Assembly (NCBI RefSeq): GCF_037265215.1
Contig: NZ_CP147737.1
Span: forward strand, 4,000,001-4,064,000
Origin: Xenorhabdus griffiniae
GTDB lineage: Bacteria; Pseudomonadota; Gammaproteobacteria; Enterobacterales; Enterobacteriaceae
Length of the DNA: 64,000 nt
Direction: 5' to 3'
Made by a program: the position numbers and the translations under genes. The notes below the pieces were generated by a model, which was not told where the DNA came from, did not search any database, and saw only the letters and a program-made list of their open reading frames with translations. Positions 42,483 through 51,551 of this stretch are shown here, piece after piece (within the stretch, counting starts at the first letter, position 1; each line of letters opens with the position of its first letter).

Positions 42483-43380
42483 TTATCTTTTTTGGTTAAT
42501 TATTTTGGATAAATCTTTAATTGAAATCATCGGTTCTTTTCTATGTATCATTCTATGACAGTTAGAGCAAACTATTGCTAAATCAGATAGTTCATTTCTA
42601 GTTTCACCATCACTTTTATGTAATGGATTTAAATGATGGACTTCACAAAAATTCTCACCAATGTCACCATAAAACTCAAAAAAATTAAAATCACAAACTT
42701 CACATCTTAGAACGCCTTTCTCATCTAAAACGCTTTTTTCTTTTTCTTAACAAGGTCGTAGTTTCTTTCTCTTATAATATGAGATCGTAAACGTGGATTA
42801 CCTTCAATTCCAAAATAATCTAGATCAATATCTGGAATGTTATTATCTACTTTTCTACCATAAATTAAGTCGAGAACTTTTTTAACATGTTCTTCACTCT
42901 CAGGCTTATCTGCATACCAAATAAGGCTTTGCCCAATCCCTCCTTCTACTTTTCTAGGTATTAGCAGAGTGCGTTTTTCAACAGGTAATAAAAAAGCATC
43001 ATCCCATAATGCCTTTATACGAAATATATTTATATCGTTTCTTTTCTGCTTTTCAGAGGGAGTATCTAATTCCTGTGGTTCACGATATACAGTTGCATTT
43101 TTATACCAACCAACAACAACCGTTCCGCCACGTTCATGGCGGGCGAGCCAAACAACTGTGATATTATCAATTTTGTTATCAGATTTACCAGCCCTAGCCT
43201 CTCTATATTAATGTTACCCGGTGATTGAACATATCCATAGACAAAACCATTCACATTAGTGAAATTACAGACTTCAAGCCCTATGTTCTCTTCATTATAA
43301 GAGCCACCATCTCGAAGAGAATCACCATCAATTCCATCATATTGATTCATCCAACCAGTATTACAAAAAATAATCGTCAT
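42483..43380 (-). pseudogene. HNH endonuclease (McrA/restriction-like), broken by two single-base losses
   Basis: The N-terminal part (MTIIFCNTGWMNQYDGIDGD...) runs in one frame to 43194, where the CCC (+ strand) needs one more base to continue as GAGKSDNKIDNITVVWLARHERGG. A second break is the T6 run at 42734-42739; beyond it the HNH domain is complete: CEVCDFNF, CEVHHLNPLH, LAIVCSNCHRMIH. The repaired protein would have about 298 residues. Its place between alpA and int is a common site of anti-phage cargo. Either a pseudogene or two assembly errors. Confidence 0.75.
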
Positions 43381-43444
43381 ATATGCCTCTAGTATATTTG
43401 ATAGATATAGCTAAACAAATTATTTTAATATTTCTTGTATTTTT

Positions 43445-44845
43445 CTATTCGGATAATTGAAAAAGAATTCTTCTTTTATCTTCTTCATTCATTCCAGACA
43501 GCATAGAAATAATTTTTTGATCTAATGCTTTTGTATTCTCCATCAGGCCAGCATGTTCCAGTATAGCTTGCTCAATTTTTTTAGCCGGCTCTTGCAATTC
43601 GTCAGCGCCAAAATGCAGATAGCCCTGAGTTACATCAGCACTGCGAAATGTCCGATGATTCAATAGCCGTTTTAAAATATAGCTACCGACTCCATTTAAT
43701 TCAGCAATTGTACCAAATGTACGGCGGGCATCATGCCATTTGAAAGGTATAGGCTTGAGCATATCCAAATTTGGCTCAGGAACAGTAGCAGCGCTGATAC
43801 GAGAAATAATGTGGCGACATTCTTTGATAACACCTTTCCGACCGGGGAAAACAAGTTTTTGTTCTCCTTGCTTCATCGTTAAGCGACGACGAAATAAATT
43901 CCTTAAAGTGTCAGTAATAGGAAGCTCAAGCGGATCACCATTTTTGGTGGTTTCTATCCAGAAATAACGACCGCCCATGTTTACACGTTCCCAAGTAAGG
44001 TTAAAAATCTCTGCTTGGCGTAATCCAGTAAACATAGCCATTTCAACCGCATCACATACAGCCGCTGCGATATCATCTCTTTCATTTTCCGCTTTTACCC
44101 GCACAATCGTTATAGCACTGAACCAGCGCTCAAGTTCATGTGTGCGAATACGCTCTATTTTTCTGACTGTGCCATGCCATTTACATTTTGTGCTCAAAAC
44201 TGCTGTAGGCGGCTCAGGTAGCAAAACTTTTTCTTCCTCATCTCGATAATGGTCATGTGCGAAACGATAAACAGCCCTTAATGCTCTCGCCCATAAGTCA
44301 GCTTGTGCTTTGCTACCACTTCCTACACCCTTACGCAAGGTTGCTTTATTAGCTCCAAACCAAACCGTACCATCGGTGATAGCTTTGTGCCTAAGTTCGA
44401 CACGTTCCCTATTTATTGATACGAGTGATTGTTGCATCCAATCACCAGAAAAGTTTGTGAGTATGGAGCGATATTGATTAGCTGTAGAGGGCTTTAACCG
44501 ATGCCCTCGATTCGAAATATAAGTTTCTATAACATCCGATAATGTCACTGTGGTTTTTTTACTGACACGTTTAATCACATTTGGATTCTGGCCTGTAGTA
44601 GCGACTTCACCAAGAACTTCTAATGCCTTTGCTCTTGCATTATCAATTGTAAGATCAGGAAAACGCCCCAATGTGGCACGGATAAATTTTCCATTTCTCT
44701 TTCTGGAGATGCAAAAACTTTTAACACCGCTAATGCCAATACGAATACGTAACCCGTTTACCAGTGTGTCCCCATATTCAACTTGCCCACGTTTTGCGGG
44801 TGGTAAGCTCTCTAATTTAGCTTTCGTAAATTTGAAAGTTTCCAC
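43445..44845 (-). CDS. int: P4-type tyrosine integrase of the satellite, 466 aa
   Basis: An N-terminal DUF4102-like arm-binding domain (KAKLESLPPAKRGQVEYGDTLVNGLRIRIG) is followed by the core domain and catalytic residues: TGLRQAEIFNLTW (Arg), FKWHDARRTFGT (H-x2-R), LLNHRTFRSADVTQGYLHF (His and Tyr). It is transcribed away from the attachment repeat at 45061, 216 bases from it. Confidence 0.93.
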   Translation of the reverse strand: METFKFTKAKLESLPPAKRGQVEYGDTLVNGLRIRIGISGVKSFCISRKRNGKFIRATLGRFPDLTIDNARAKALEVLGEVATTGQNPNVIKRVSKKTTVTLSDVIETYISNRGHRLKPSTANQYRSILTNFSGDWMQQSLVSINRERVELRHKAITDGTVWFGANKATLRKGVGSGSKAQADLWARALRAVYRFAHDHYRDEEEKVLLPEPPTAVLSTKCKWHGTVRKIERIRTHELERWFSAITIVRVKAENERDDIAAAVCDAVEMAMFTGLRQAEIFNLTWERVNMGGRYFWIETTKNGDPLELPITDTLRNLFRRRLTMKQGEQKLVFPGRKGVIKECRHIISRISAATVPEPNLDMLKPIPFKWHDARRTFGTIAELNGVGSYILKRLLNHRTFRSADVTQGYLHFGADELQEPAKKIEQAILEHAGLMENTKALDQKIISMLSGMNEEDKRRILFQLSE

Positions 44846-45060
44846 GTCTTCCCTCTTTATATTAAAAAGTGAAATTCCACTTTTCTGTGTTTACCAAGCG
44901 ATTAGAGTATCCTGTGAATCGTTTTCAAGTTCTAGGATACCTATAGGATGCCATAGACAGGTATTTTAGGTTATTTCTGGTTATTTATACAGTTGTTTAA
45001 TTGTTCATAATTAATTGAAAATTAAGAATAAGTATAAATGAGTAGAGCGTTAATTCCCGC

Positions 45061-45160
45061 CTCATAATCGCTTGGTCGCTGGTTCAAGTCCAGCAGGGGC
45101 CACCAGATTTATCAAGGGGTTGCATCAAAAGTGCAACCCCTTAGTTTTTTCTAGGATACC
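45061..45160 (+). repeat. Attachment repeat: tRNA-Ile2(CAU) 3' end plus terminator, copy 2
   Basis: Identical to 28950-29049 except at two positions, both in the terminator stem region. The CCA end is at 45103-45105. It marks the right end of the satellite. An IS1-like element is inserted at its last base. Confidence 0.9.
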
Positions 45161-45218
45161 GTCACGTATTCAACCTGTTGATGATTGCGTATAATCGCCA
45201 TTTTTTCGGAGAAATCAC

Positions 45219-45449
45219 ATGGCGACTGTTGAAGTAAAATGTCGGTTTTGTCAGCAAACTGAATACGTCAAAAAGCATGGCAAAGGTGAGGCCGGACATC
45301 AACGCTATCGTTGTTTCTCCTGCAAACGAACCTTCCAACTGGATTACGCTTATCGCGCCTGCCAAGCGGGTATAAAAGAACACTTTATTGATCTTGCCAT
45401 GAATAATGCGGTTGTCCGTGTTTTAAAAAACTTAAACCACGAGGCGTAA
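45219..45449 (+). CDS. insA: IS1 InsA-like DNA-binding protein, 76 aa
   Basis: MATVEVKCRFCQQTEYVKKHGKGEAGHQRYRCFSCKRTFQLDYAY has the IS1 InsA zinc-finger and helix-turn-helix. InsA represses the IS promoter and, by frameshift with InsB, makes the transposase. Confidence 0.85.
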   Translation: MATVEVKCRFCQQTEYVKKHGKGEAGHQRYRCFSCKRTFQLDYAYRACQAGIKEHFIDLAMNNAVVRVLKNLNHEA

Positions 45450-45857
45450 CGACACTCCCACTGGATAATGTCAACGTTCAACTCATGTGTGAAGTTGATG
45501 AAGTGGGGTCATTTGTCGGGATAAAAAATGCCAACGTTGGTTATGGTATGCCTGGGAGCCTCGTCTAAAACGCATCATCGCTCATACGTTTGGAGCGAGA
45601 AGCAAAAAAACACTCAAGAAACGCTGGCTTCGTTCAATGTTGTTTTCTGGTGTACAGATAATTTCAAGGCTGACAATCTATTACCCAAAAGCCAGCATCT
45701 TGTCGGAAAAACCTTCACTCAACGTATTGAGCGGGAGAATTTGACATTGCGCAACCGACTTAAGCGACTCAATCGTAAGACGTTGGGTTATTCGAAGTCA
45801 CCGGAAATGCATGATAAAGTCATCGGGACTTTCATTGAACGTGAATACGATGTTTAA
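45443..45857 (+). pseudogene. insB: IS1 InsB-like transposase, two frameshifts
   Basis: Pieces MCEVDEVGSFVGIKN, WYAWEPRLKRIIAHTFGARSKKTLKK and LASFNVVFWCTDNFKADNLLP ... MHDKVIGTFIEREYDV follow each other in three different frames. Together they make an InsB-type DDE domain; no single frame is functional. Confidence 0.8.
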
Positions 45858-45888
45858 CACAAATCAACGGATTGAATACGTGACGACC

Positions 45889-45985
45889 CCAAATTCGAAG
45901 AGATGCATGACAAAGTGATAGGGACATTTATTGAGCGTGAAAACTATATTTAATAAATAATCTAACTATTCAATACATGACCTTC
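45889..45985 (+). mobile_element. 3' remnant of a second IS1-like element
   Basis: KFEEMHDKVIGTFIERENYI followed by a stop (45953) repeats the InsB end of the adjacent IS. A degenerate inverted repeat (TTCAATACATGACC, near 45968-45981) follows. Its 5' part is missing. Confidence 0.7.
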
Positions 45986-46045
45986 TGTTGAGCAAGCATA
46001 CAAATATAGAAATGGCGATGTGAATCGCCATTCTAATAATAAAAA

Positions 46046-46429
46046 TCATTCCTTCACTTTTATTGTGTAGGCCTTATTAAATTTACCTACTTTTGTAAAC
46101 ATATTACCATAAACACCACCAGATATTTTTATAGTTATTTCTCCAGCATGTATAGGCGTTCCTTGAATCTGAATACGGCTATAGTCTTTTTCTGTTGCTG
46201 GCAAAACAGGGGTTGTATAATCGCTAGGATTCCATGTTAGACCTGAGTTTGAAGGTGTTATTTTGGCTGAAAAACCCATATCTATAACACCCGGTATATT
46301 TATTATTTCATTATATGGAACTCCTACCTGAGCATCTTTTAAATAGTTTCCATCGGGATAAATGGAAACAGTTTTTCCTGTACAAGCAGAAACAAGTAAG
46401 ATAGATATAATGAAAAAAATCTTTCTCAT
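46046..46429 (-). CDS. Lipoprotein, candidate immunity protein for the adjacent effector, 127 aa
   Basis: A signal peptide (KIFFIISILLVSAC) with lipobox VSAC is followed by about 110 beta-rich residues. It starts 2 bases after the effector stop. A periplasmic lipoprotein is suited to block a hydrolase delivered to the periplasm. The family is unknown to me. Confidence 0.65.
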   Translation of the reverse strand: MRKIFFIISILLVSACTGKTVSIYPDGNYLKDAQVGVPYNEIINIPGVIDMGFSAKITPSNSGLTWNPSDYTTPVLPATEKDYSRIQIQGTPIHAGEITIKISGGVYGNMFTKVGKFNKAYTIKVKE

Positions 46430-46431
46430 TT

Positions 46432-47633
46432 TTATTTTATTGGTTTAAAAACCAACCCTCCAAATGTATGTTTTAAAAAATAATTTAAATCATTATTAGG
46501 TTTAACCCGCTCACTAATCCCTCCCCAAGTAAACATATTTAAATTAACTATTTCATTTTCACTATCTAGATTTATTGACTTTCCTTTTGAGCTAACTTCA
46601 CCTTCCCATACAATCCAATGATTTTTACCTGAAGTTTCACCAACTGATCCTTTTAGCATTCCAACCGATATTAAACTTACAACAATATATCCTTTTCTTA
46701 TATAATTGTTTAAAGTTATTATATCATTGATATTACTATGGGAAAAAACACTTATATTATCAAAAATTTTCTCATAACCTGCTTTCTCAAACCATTCGGT
46801 TAATTTCCCCCACATTGTAACTCCAGCTGTTTCAGCTTCAACTTGATTATAGCTAAAAATAGCATTTTCTGAGTCTCTTAAGCTCGCTAATGTTATCCAA
46901 TCTAAACCTGAAATTGTTGGTTCTTCATTATTATAGAAAGAACCGCTAGGGTGGCGGCAACCATCACCCGGTTTAATTTCTAATCTACCTATTTTAGTCT
47001 TGCCATATTTCCATAACTCACGGGCAGATTGCTCATAAATATCTGGCCTATCCTTCTGTAAGCAATAAAAAAATGCCGCAGGGCCACATAAACTAGCCCA
47101 TCCTTGTCTTGGATAAGTTTTTTTGCAATTCTATCCTGAATTTCCGATTCAATTTTACTTTTTTCAAATGGATCTTTTTCGTGGCCAACTGGATATTCTT
47201 TTGCAATAAACACCCTTTCAGGAATAGACAGTTTTAATTCAACAGTATTATCACCTTCGCTGACAGGTTTTGTTTCGATCGTGCTTTCAAAATAACAGGC
47301 ATTTTCACGTTTGTTATCCGAACAGGCTTTACCTGCTACAAATTCACCAAGCGTATACATTTTTTTAAACGGGGTTTGCAATGCCTGTGTTGTATTCGAA
47401 CCATGCTTACGGTAAAGCATGATTTGCATAATATACATGACTGAAAGATCATCATCTGTTTCCTGAGTAATATGTTTTTGAGTTTCATAATTACTCTGTA
47501 ATTGCGCTTTTTCAACATCCAATAATATATGATGATTTCCTTTTGCATCCTGACGAAAAATAATTAAATCGTAAAGTAAGTTTTCAACAGGTACATTCGA
47601 TTTAATTTGGGTGTAAACGGTATAAGTTGGCAT
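46432..47633 (-). CDS. Candidate T6SS effector with cysteine-hydrolase domain, about 400 aa, frameshift at A7
   Basis: The zero frame (47633-46989) gives an Hcp-adaptor-like N-terminal region (MPTYTVYTQIKSNVPVENLLYDL...). At codons 170-172 (GCA AAA AAA) the -1 frame takes over and reads TYPRQGWASLCGPAAFFYCL, a papain/C39-like Cys motif (Cys about 183), and later SGKNHWIVW with a candidate catalytic His (about 339); it ends at 46432. Without the shift the protein ends in an unrelated 44-residue tail. A separate start at 46815 would lack the Cys. The gene is 4 bases after the extended hcp and 2 bases before the lipoprotein gene. Confidence 0.65.
47118..47124 (-). promoter_or_regulatory. A AAA AAA heptamer at the effector frame change
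   Basis: Seven A's (47124-47118, minus strand) are in phase as gcA AAA AAA. Slipping back one base leads to ACT TAT CCA, the frame encoding the catalytic motif for 229 codons including stop. It could be a programmed slip site, transcript slippage, or a one-base loss from A8. Confidence 0.55.
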
Positions 47634-47637
47634 GGTA

Positions 47638-48381
47638 TTAATCCTTTAAAATATGAAATTCAAGTTTCTTTTTGTCATCAGTGAGATGCCATTGGGTATA
47701 ACCTTGTTTATCCGTCTTTCCTTCTTTTATCTGTCCATCCGGCAGGCAAACCCGATACTTGCATTCGGTTAAAAGATTGCCGTCATCATCCACACAACGA
47801 TAGCGGGCATGATGTTTAGCGGGTTTTACCGGAGTCTCTTCAACCAGCGGCTTCTTAAGTGGCTTAACATTCGAGAACCCAGACAATAGTGGCCTGCCTT
47901 CTTCACGCCTGGATAATTGCGTAATGCTATAACCCGATGTGCCCGCGGTAAGATGTCTGCATGAAATAGACTTATAATCAATCTGCACTGTTTCATACGG
48001 GATCTGGTCATTACTGTCTATCAAATGGGGATAATGACAGGAAAAATCAACAATGGTTGCCTCTGTTAGTTTGATTTCATAAAAGGCTTCTAATTGTCCT
48101 AACTGGCTGGTGCGATAGCACAAAAAAACAGCTTCTAACAATTCGTTACCATCAATTGCCATCGCTAAGAGCGGCGAGGATTTATCAATAGGCTTGGTAA
48201 AGCTAACGGGGTGATGATGTGCGTTCTGATCGCGGCTCACTGAATGACTGATACTCAATATCTGTATTTCGTTTTCCCGACCTGCCTGATAGCGGTTTCC
48301 AATGGACTCAGGCGTTGAGCACCCGGCTGAGATTAATCCCTGTTTCTTGCCTTTGAGTGACAAGTAAATAATATGCGACAT
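47638..48381 (-). CDS. Extended Hcp (Hcp with C-terminal adaptor domain), 247 aa
   Basis: Residues 1-157 are a full Hcp domain closely like the one at 39381-39860 (MSHIIYLSLKGKKQGLISAGCST; KPIDKSSPLLAMAI; AGTSGYSI). About 90 further residues form a small beta domain (YRCVDDDGNLLTECKYRVCLPDGQIKEGKTDKQGYTQWHL) typical of extended Hcps that hold an effector. ATG 48381 is chosen; the frame to 48429 adds 16 unrelated residues. Effector and lipoprotein genes follow at once, forming a complete carrier-effector-immunity unit. Confidence 0.85.
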   Translation of the reverse strand: MSHIIYLSLKGKKQGLISAGCSTPESIGNRYQAGRENEIQILSISHSVSRDQNAHHHPVSFTKPIDKSSPLLAMAIDGNELLEAVFLCYRTSQLGQLEAFYEIKLTEATIVDFSCHYPHLIDSNDQIPYETVQIDYKSISCRHLTAGTSGYSITQLSRREEGRPLLSGFSNVKPLKKPLVEETPVKPAKHHARYRCVDDDGNLLTECKYRVCLPDGQIKEGKTDKQGYTQWHLTDDKKKLEFHILKD

Positions 48382-48429
48382 CTTGTCCCCTGTGATTTGG
48401 CTTCCGAAAGTACCGAATAAATGAAGCAA

Positions 48430-48599
48430 AATACAACAGGATTATTTATCTATTCCAGCTTGAGTGAAAGCGCAGCAATGAATTTGTGATTAATCTCTGT
48501 TTTTAAAGTAAATCAGAAGATTACATCACTTAAATTTCTGGTAGCACCAAATCAGGCTGATATCGTATTTTACATCTTTTGATTTATCAGGCTCTTATT
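48430..48599. other. Non-coding stretch upstream of extended hcp
   Basis: No gene seen; it should contain the promoter of the hcp module. Confidence 0.3.
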
Positions 48600-48845
48600 T
48601 ACCTGCCAGAGATACCCCCCTATAAATCTTTTTTGCCTTCTCAACTATACACCTTCTGCACATTCCTTCGAAAACCTTGCTACATCTGGGTTTGCAGCAA
48701 TTAACACCGTATTCATCAACTGTATCCCCCGTACACCCTTTTAAATGATGTAGAGTATGTATACTTGGTGCACAGTTAAAAGATAACTATACACCTGTTA
48801 TTTTTCCTTAAATACAGTCAGATAATTAAATAGGTGCATAGTGTG
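48600..48845. repeat. Second origin-like iteron region
   Basis: The stretch is homologous to 40200-40450. Motifs include CTATACACC at 48645-48653 and 48787-48795, GTACACCC (48731-48738), GGTGCACAG (48768-48776) and GGTGCATAG (48833-48841). Confidence 0.5.
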
Positions 48846-48865
48846 TATACTTCAATGCAAAAGTT

Positions 48866-49351
48866 TTATAGTACGGACTCAAAGCTATTACGCTCAGGTA
48901 CAGACGGCAGCCATTCTTCTGCTTCTGCTGATAATTCAACACAATACGAGTAACCTTTCTTGGTGCGTACTTTTCGATATTCCTTGCAGTACTCCAGCAT
49001 GATTTTAGGCAGTGATGCGCCAAACTTGGTCAGCGTGAGCGGGCGCTCAAAACCGTGTGCTTCCATATAAGACAAATAAGCGTGATACAAATACAGCCTC
49101 GGTACACGTGGGCTGATGTTCTTATTTCCCATCTTCTTCATCCCAGCCGAGTTATTGACAGAAACCAGATAACCGCAAAAGCGGTACAACGGATCAGAAT
49201 TGCTTTTCACCGTTAACGCCTCGTTAGAGTCGCGTTGCGCCTGTAGCAGCTTTTTAGCCTTCTTCTGGTCGGCAAATTCCGTTAATAGATGGCGGATAAT
49301 GACAGGCTGTTCCCGGCTGATTTTCTCCGGTAATTGTGGGTCTTTCTCAGA
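48866..49351 (-). pseudogene. Fragment of a second P4-alpha-like protein (origin-binding domain)
   Basis: From KDPQLPEKISREQP onward the sequence parallels residues 60-219 of the truncated alpha-like protein at about 80% identity. The zinc ribbon is missing; upstream codons (to ATG 49510) come from antisense reading of portal-derived sequence and part of the IS. Interestingly, the kept portion starts at nearly the same point as in the other copy's fusion. Confidence 0.75.
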
Positions 49352-49399
49352 TTCTTTGACCGGAATATTAAACGGGAATATATCCCCGTGCAAAATATG

Positions 49400-49470
49400 T
49401 TTATAAATGCGATCAGAAATATTACATATCCGTTTTAAGCAAGATAACGTGATTTCAGGTAAAGAATGAA
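49400..49470 (+). pseudogene. 3' fragment of a P2-like portal gene
   Basis: Bases around 49405-49468 (GAAATATTACATATCCGTTTTAA ... AAAGAATGA) match the last 60 bases of the portal gene at 21580-21640. An IS982 element follows directly, then an ogr gene, as in prophage 1. Confidence 0.75.
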
Positions 49471-49478
49471 CATATTTA

Positions 49479-50456
49479 ACCTCAGCTTCGTTTAAAAATA
49501 GCGATATCATTATCCCGTAAATTCAAGCTCGGTTTTTTAGGTTGGAATGTATAAGCAATGAGACCTGCGGCGATTTCCAGCAGAAAACCGAGCGGACTAC
49601 GATGTCTTGAATGCTCTATCTGAGAAATATTTTTGAGCTGATCAATGACCGTTTCTATCAAAAATCGTCTTCTTAACATCAACCTATCCCAGAGCGATAA
49701 CGCTTTGGCTTTCATGTTGCTACGGACATTCGTAATTAACGTAACGCCTTCCGCTTCCAGCTCATCGCATAAAGCCTGTGATAAATACCCTTTATCGCCA
49801 TATAAACATCCCGTTAACCCTCTTGCCAATGCTTTGACAGGGTGACGATCATCCTGATTTCCTGCGGTTAATTTTACGGCCAAAAGTTCACCGCAATCAT
49901 TGATAACCAGATGAAGTTTAAAACCATAGAACCCGCCTGTACTGGTTTTTCCTCGTTGTGCCATTCCCTCAAATACGCGATGACGGGGGATCCGAAGATG
50001 GTGACAAATGGCAATTTTGGTGGAATCAATAAAAGCGATCCCTTGAGTTTTCGCTTTACGTGACGAAAGAAAAGCGCATAAAGGAATCAGTGCCCTTTTC
50101 TTCAGGGTGAGGATACGGGTATAGCTGACTAATCCGGGAAAATCTGCGGTAAGATATTGTTTTACACGTTTATTATAAAACGTTTTAAAATCACGATAAT
50201 GGCTCATATGAAATAAAATAAGGATCATCATGACTTCGCTGAGCGAAAGGGAAGCTTCGCGGTGCCGTTGACGTAATCCGTTTTCAATGAGCTGTTGATG
50301 CCAGAGAGGAATAAATTTTTGGCAAAAGTCATCGACGCAGCAGTAAAGTTCTTCTAAATTAGACATGCCTGAGGATCTCCACGATTTTGTTTTATTTAGC
50401 AAAAACTTTGATCGTGCCTCAGGCACTTTAGTTCCCTTCTTAAGCGAAGCTCAGGT
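49479..50456 (-). mobile_element. IS982-family insertion sequence, about 978 bp
   Basis: Inverted repeats ACCTCAGCTTCGTTTAA (49479-49495) and the complement of TTAAGCGAAGCTCAGGT (50440-50456) agree at 15 of 17 bases. The transposase fills the element. It separates the portal remnant from the second ogr gene. Confidence 0.85.
49482..50366 (-). CDS. IS982-family DDE transposase, 294 aa
   Basis: FIDSTKIAICHHLRIPRHRVFEG, GGFYGFKLHLVIND, GCLYGDKGYLSQ and FLIETVIDQLKNISQIEHSRHRS supply the DDE residues and family signature. The likely start is ATG 50366 (MSNLEELYCCVDDFCQ). It appears intact. Confidence 0.9.
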   Translation of the reverse strand: MSNLEELYCCVDDFCQKFIPLWHQQLIENGLRQRHREASLSLSEVMMILILFHMSHYRDFKTFYNKRVKQYLTADFPGLVSYTRILTLKKRALIPLCAFLSSRKAKTQGIAFIDSTKIAICHHLRIPRHRVFEGMAQRGKTSTGGFYGFKLHLVINDCGELLAVKLTAGNQDDRHPVKALARGLTGCLYGDKGYLSQALCDELEAEGVTLITNVRSNMKAKALSLWDRLMLRRRFLIETVIDQLKNISQIEHSRHRSPLGFLLEIAAGLIAYTFQPKKPSLNLRDNDIAIFKRS

Positions 50457-50494
50457 TAAAAATGGAAAAATCGCGTAAATTCGAGACATTAGGA

Positions 50495-50782
50495 ATGAGG
50501 AACATCCGCGTATTAAAAATCATCTGCCCTGAGTGCGACGCTAAGGCCATCATTCGTAAAACCAACCGGATGCATCGCGAGATTGCTGATATGTATTGTT
50601 CATGCCCTGATGTTGAGTGCGGCCATATTCTTATGATGAACCTGACGTTCTCGCACACCATCAGCCCCAGCGCGAAAACGGGGAATATTTTGCTGCGAAA
50701 TGTGATTAATAACCTCAGTTCGCAGCAACTCCAGATGGCGTTAGACTTGCTGCAAGCCAGTGCAGCACGATTTCAGTTTTAA
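50495..50782 (+). CDS. Second Ogr/Delta-like activator, 95 aa
   Basis: The Zn ligands CPEC and CSCPDVEC and the downstream HILMMNLTFSHTISPSAKTG match the Ogr at 21691. The ATG used there is changed to ATC here, but ATG 50495, four codons upstream, with AGGA, keeps it open. It is intact although the genes around it are wrecked. P4-type satellites carry such a gene as delta. Confidence 0.82.
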   Translation: MRNIRVLKIICPECDAKAIIRKTNRMHREIADMYCSCPDVECGHILMMNLTFSHTISPSAKTGNILLRNVINNLSSQQLQMALDLLQASAARFQF

Positions 50783-50789
50783 GGAACCA

Positions 50790-50954
50790 CTAAGTTATTT
50801 GAGCTTCCAGATCACTTTTAACCTGCTTAATCAACTCACCAAGCCAAAACAGGGCAATCTGCCTGTCATTATCATTTAAATATTCCGAACCTCCCATTTT
50901 GCAAATTAATTCAATACGTTCTAAAAGAACGGAGGTGTTTAAAGCGTCTAACAT
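50790..50954 (-). CDS. Small hypothetical protein, paralogue of the gene at 21996, 54 aa
   Basis: MLDALNTSVLLERIELICKMGGSEYLNDNDRQ... differs from the other copy at few residues, mostly conservative. The frame is open, which supports a real gene. Function unknown. Confidence 0.5.
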   Translation of the reverse strand: MLDALNTSVLLERIELICKMGGSEYLNDNDRQIALFWLGELIKQVKSDLEAQIT

Positions 50955-51044
50955 TTTATCCCTACTATTTGAAATACCACACTCAAAATACTGTATATAT
51001 AAACAGGCTACAATTAATATAATTGCTCTCTGAATTAATTGCAT

Positions 51045-51209
51045 TAGGCAATATCTTATTGTGTGACTTACTCGATATTTCTAGAATTTTTCACTAAAAA
51101 CATAACACAAATTGATTTTTTATTGGGAAAAAAACTTTTAAATCAATAAGTAATATCAGGTGACAGCTCAACGTGTTTAATGTGTTTTTTACCCTTTGTT
51201 AACGTACTC
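51045..51209. other. Non-coding stretch homologous to 22242-22432
   Basis: The first 100 bases match the gene-free region beside ogr in prophage 1; the hairpin of that copy is not kept. No gene seen. Confidence 0.3.
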
Positions 51210-51548
51210 AGATTGCTAATCCTCTGCTGTAACTTGTCGCGGCGTACTTCCTATTATCGTTCCGAGTCCATAGGAATAAAATGCCATTCATCCATAACTT
51301 AAAGGGCTGCCCACCAATGCTGATTCTTCCGCCCATGATTAAGGACTTCGCAATAAATCAGCTGAAATCCATACCAATGGAGTCTGCATAATCAATGATT
51401 TTCTCAATGAGTCCGTCACTACTGCCAGACCGTACCAGACCCCCTCGAACAGTTATTGGCGGTGCGGAAGCACCGCTAACACCCACCTCTGCTATCATTT
51501 CGGCCAACTTCGGCACAATCTTCCAGCTCTTGAGCCTCGTGAAAATTG
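51210..51548 (-). pseudogene. C-terminal fragment of a P2-like replication protein A
   Basis: ILTRLKSWKIVPKLAE and the IEKIIDYADSIGMDFS segment copy residues near 625-690 of the protein encoded at 22690-24867. A stop follows DFS (at 51358), and the rest is degenerate. It joins abruptly to the satellite left-end sequence. Confidence 0.8.
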
Positions 51549-51551
51549 GGG

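Larger units (their letters stand above)
45161..45884 (+). mobile_element. IS1-family element, defective (about 724 bp)
   Basis: Terminal inverted repeats are GTCACGTATTCAACCTGTTGAT (from 45161) and the complement of ATCAACGGATTGAATACGTGAC (ending 45884), 20 of 22 matching. An insA-like and a broken insB-like frame lie inside. No clear target duplication remains. Confidence 0.85.
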
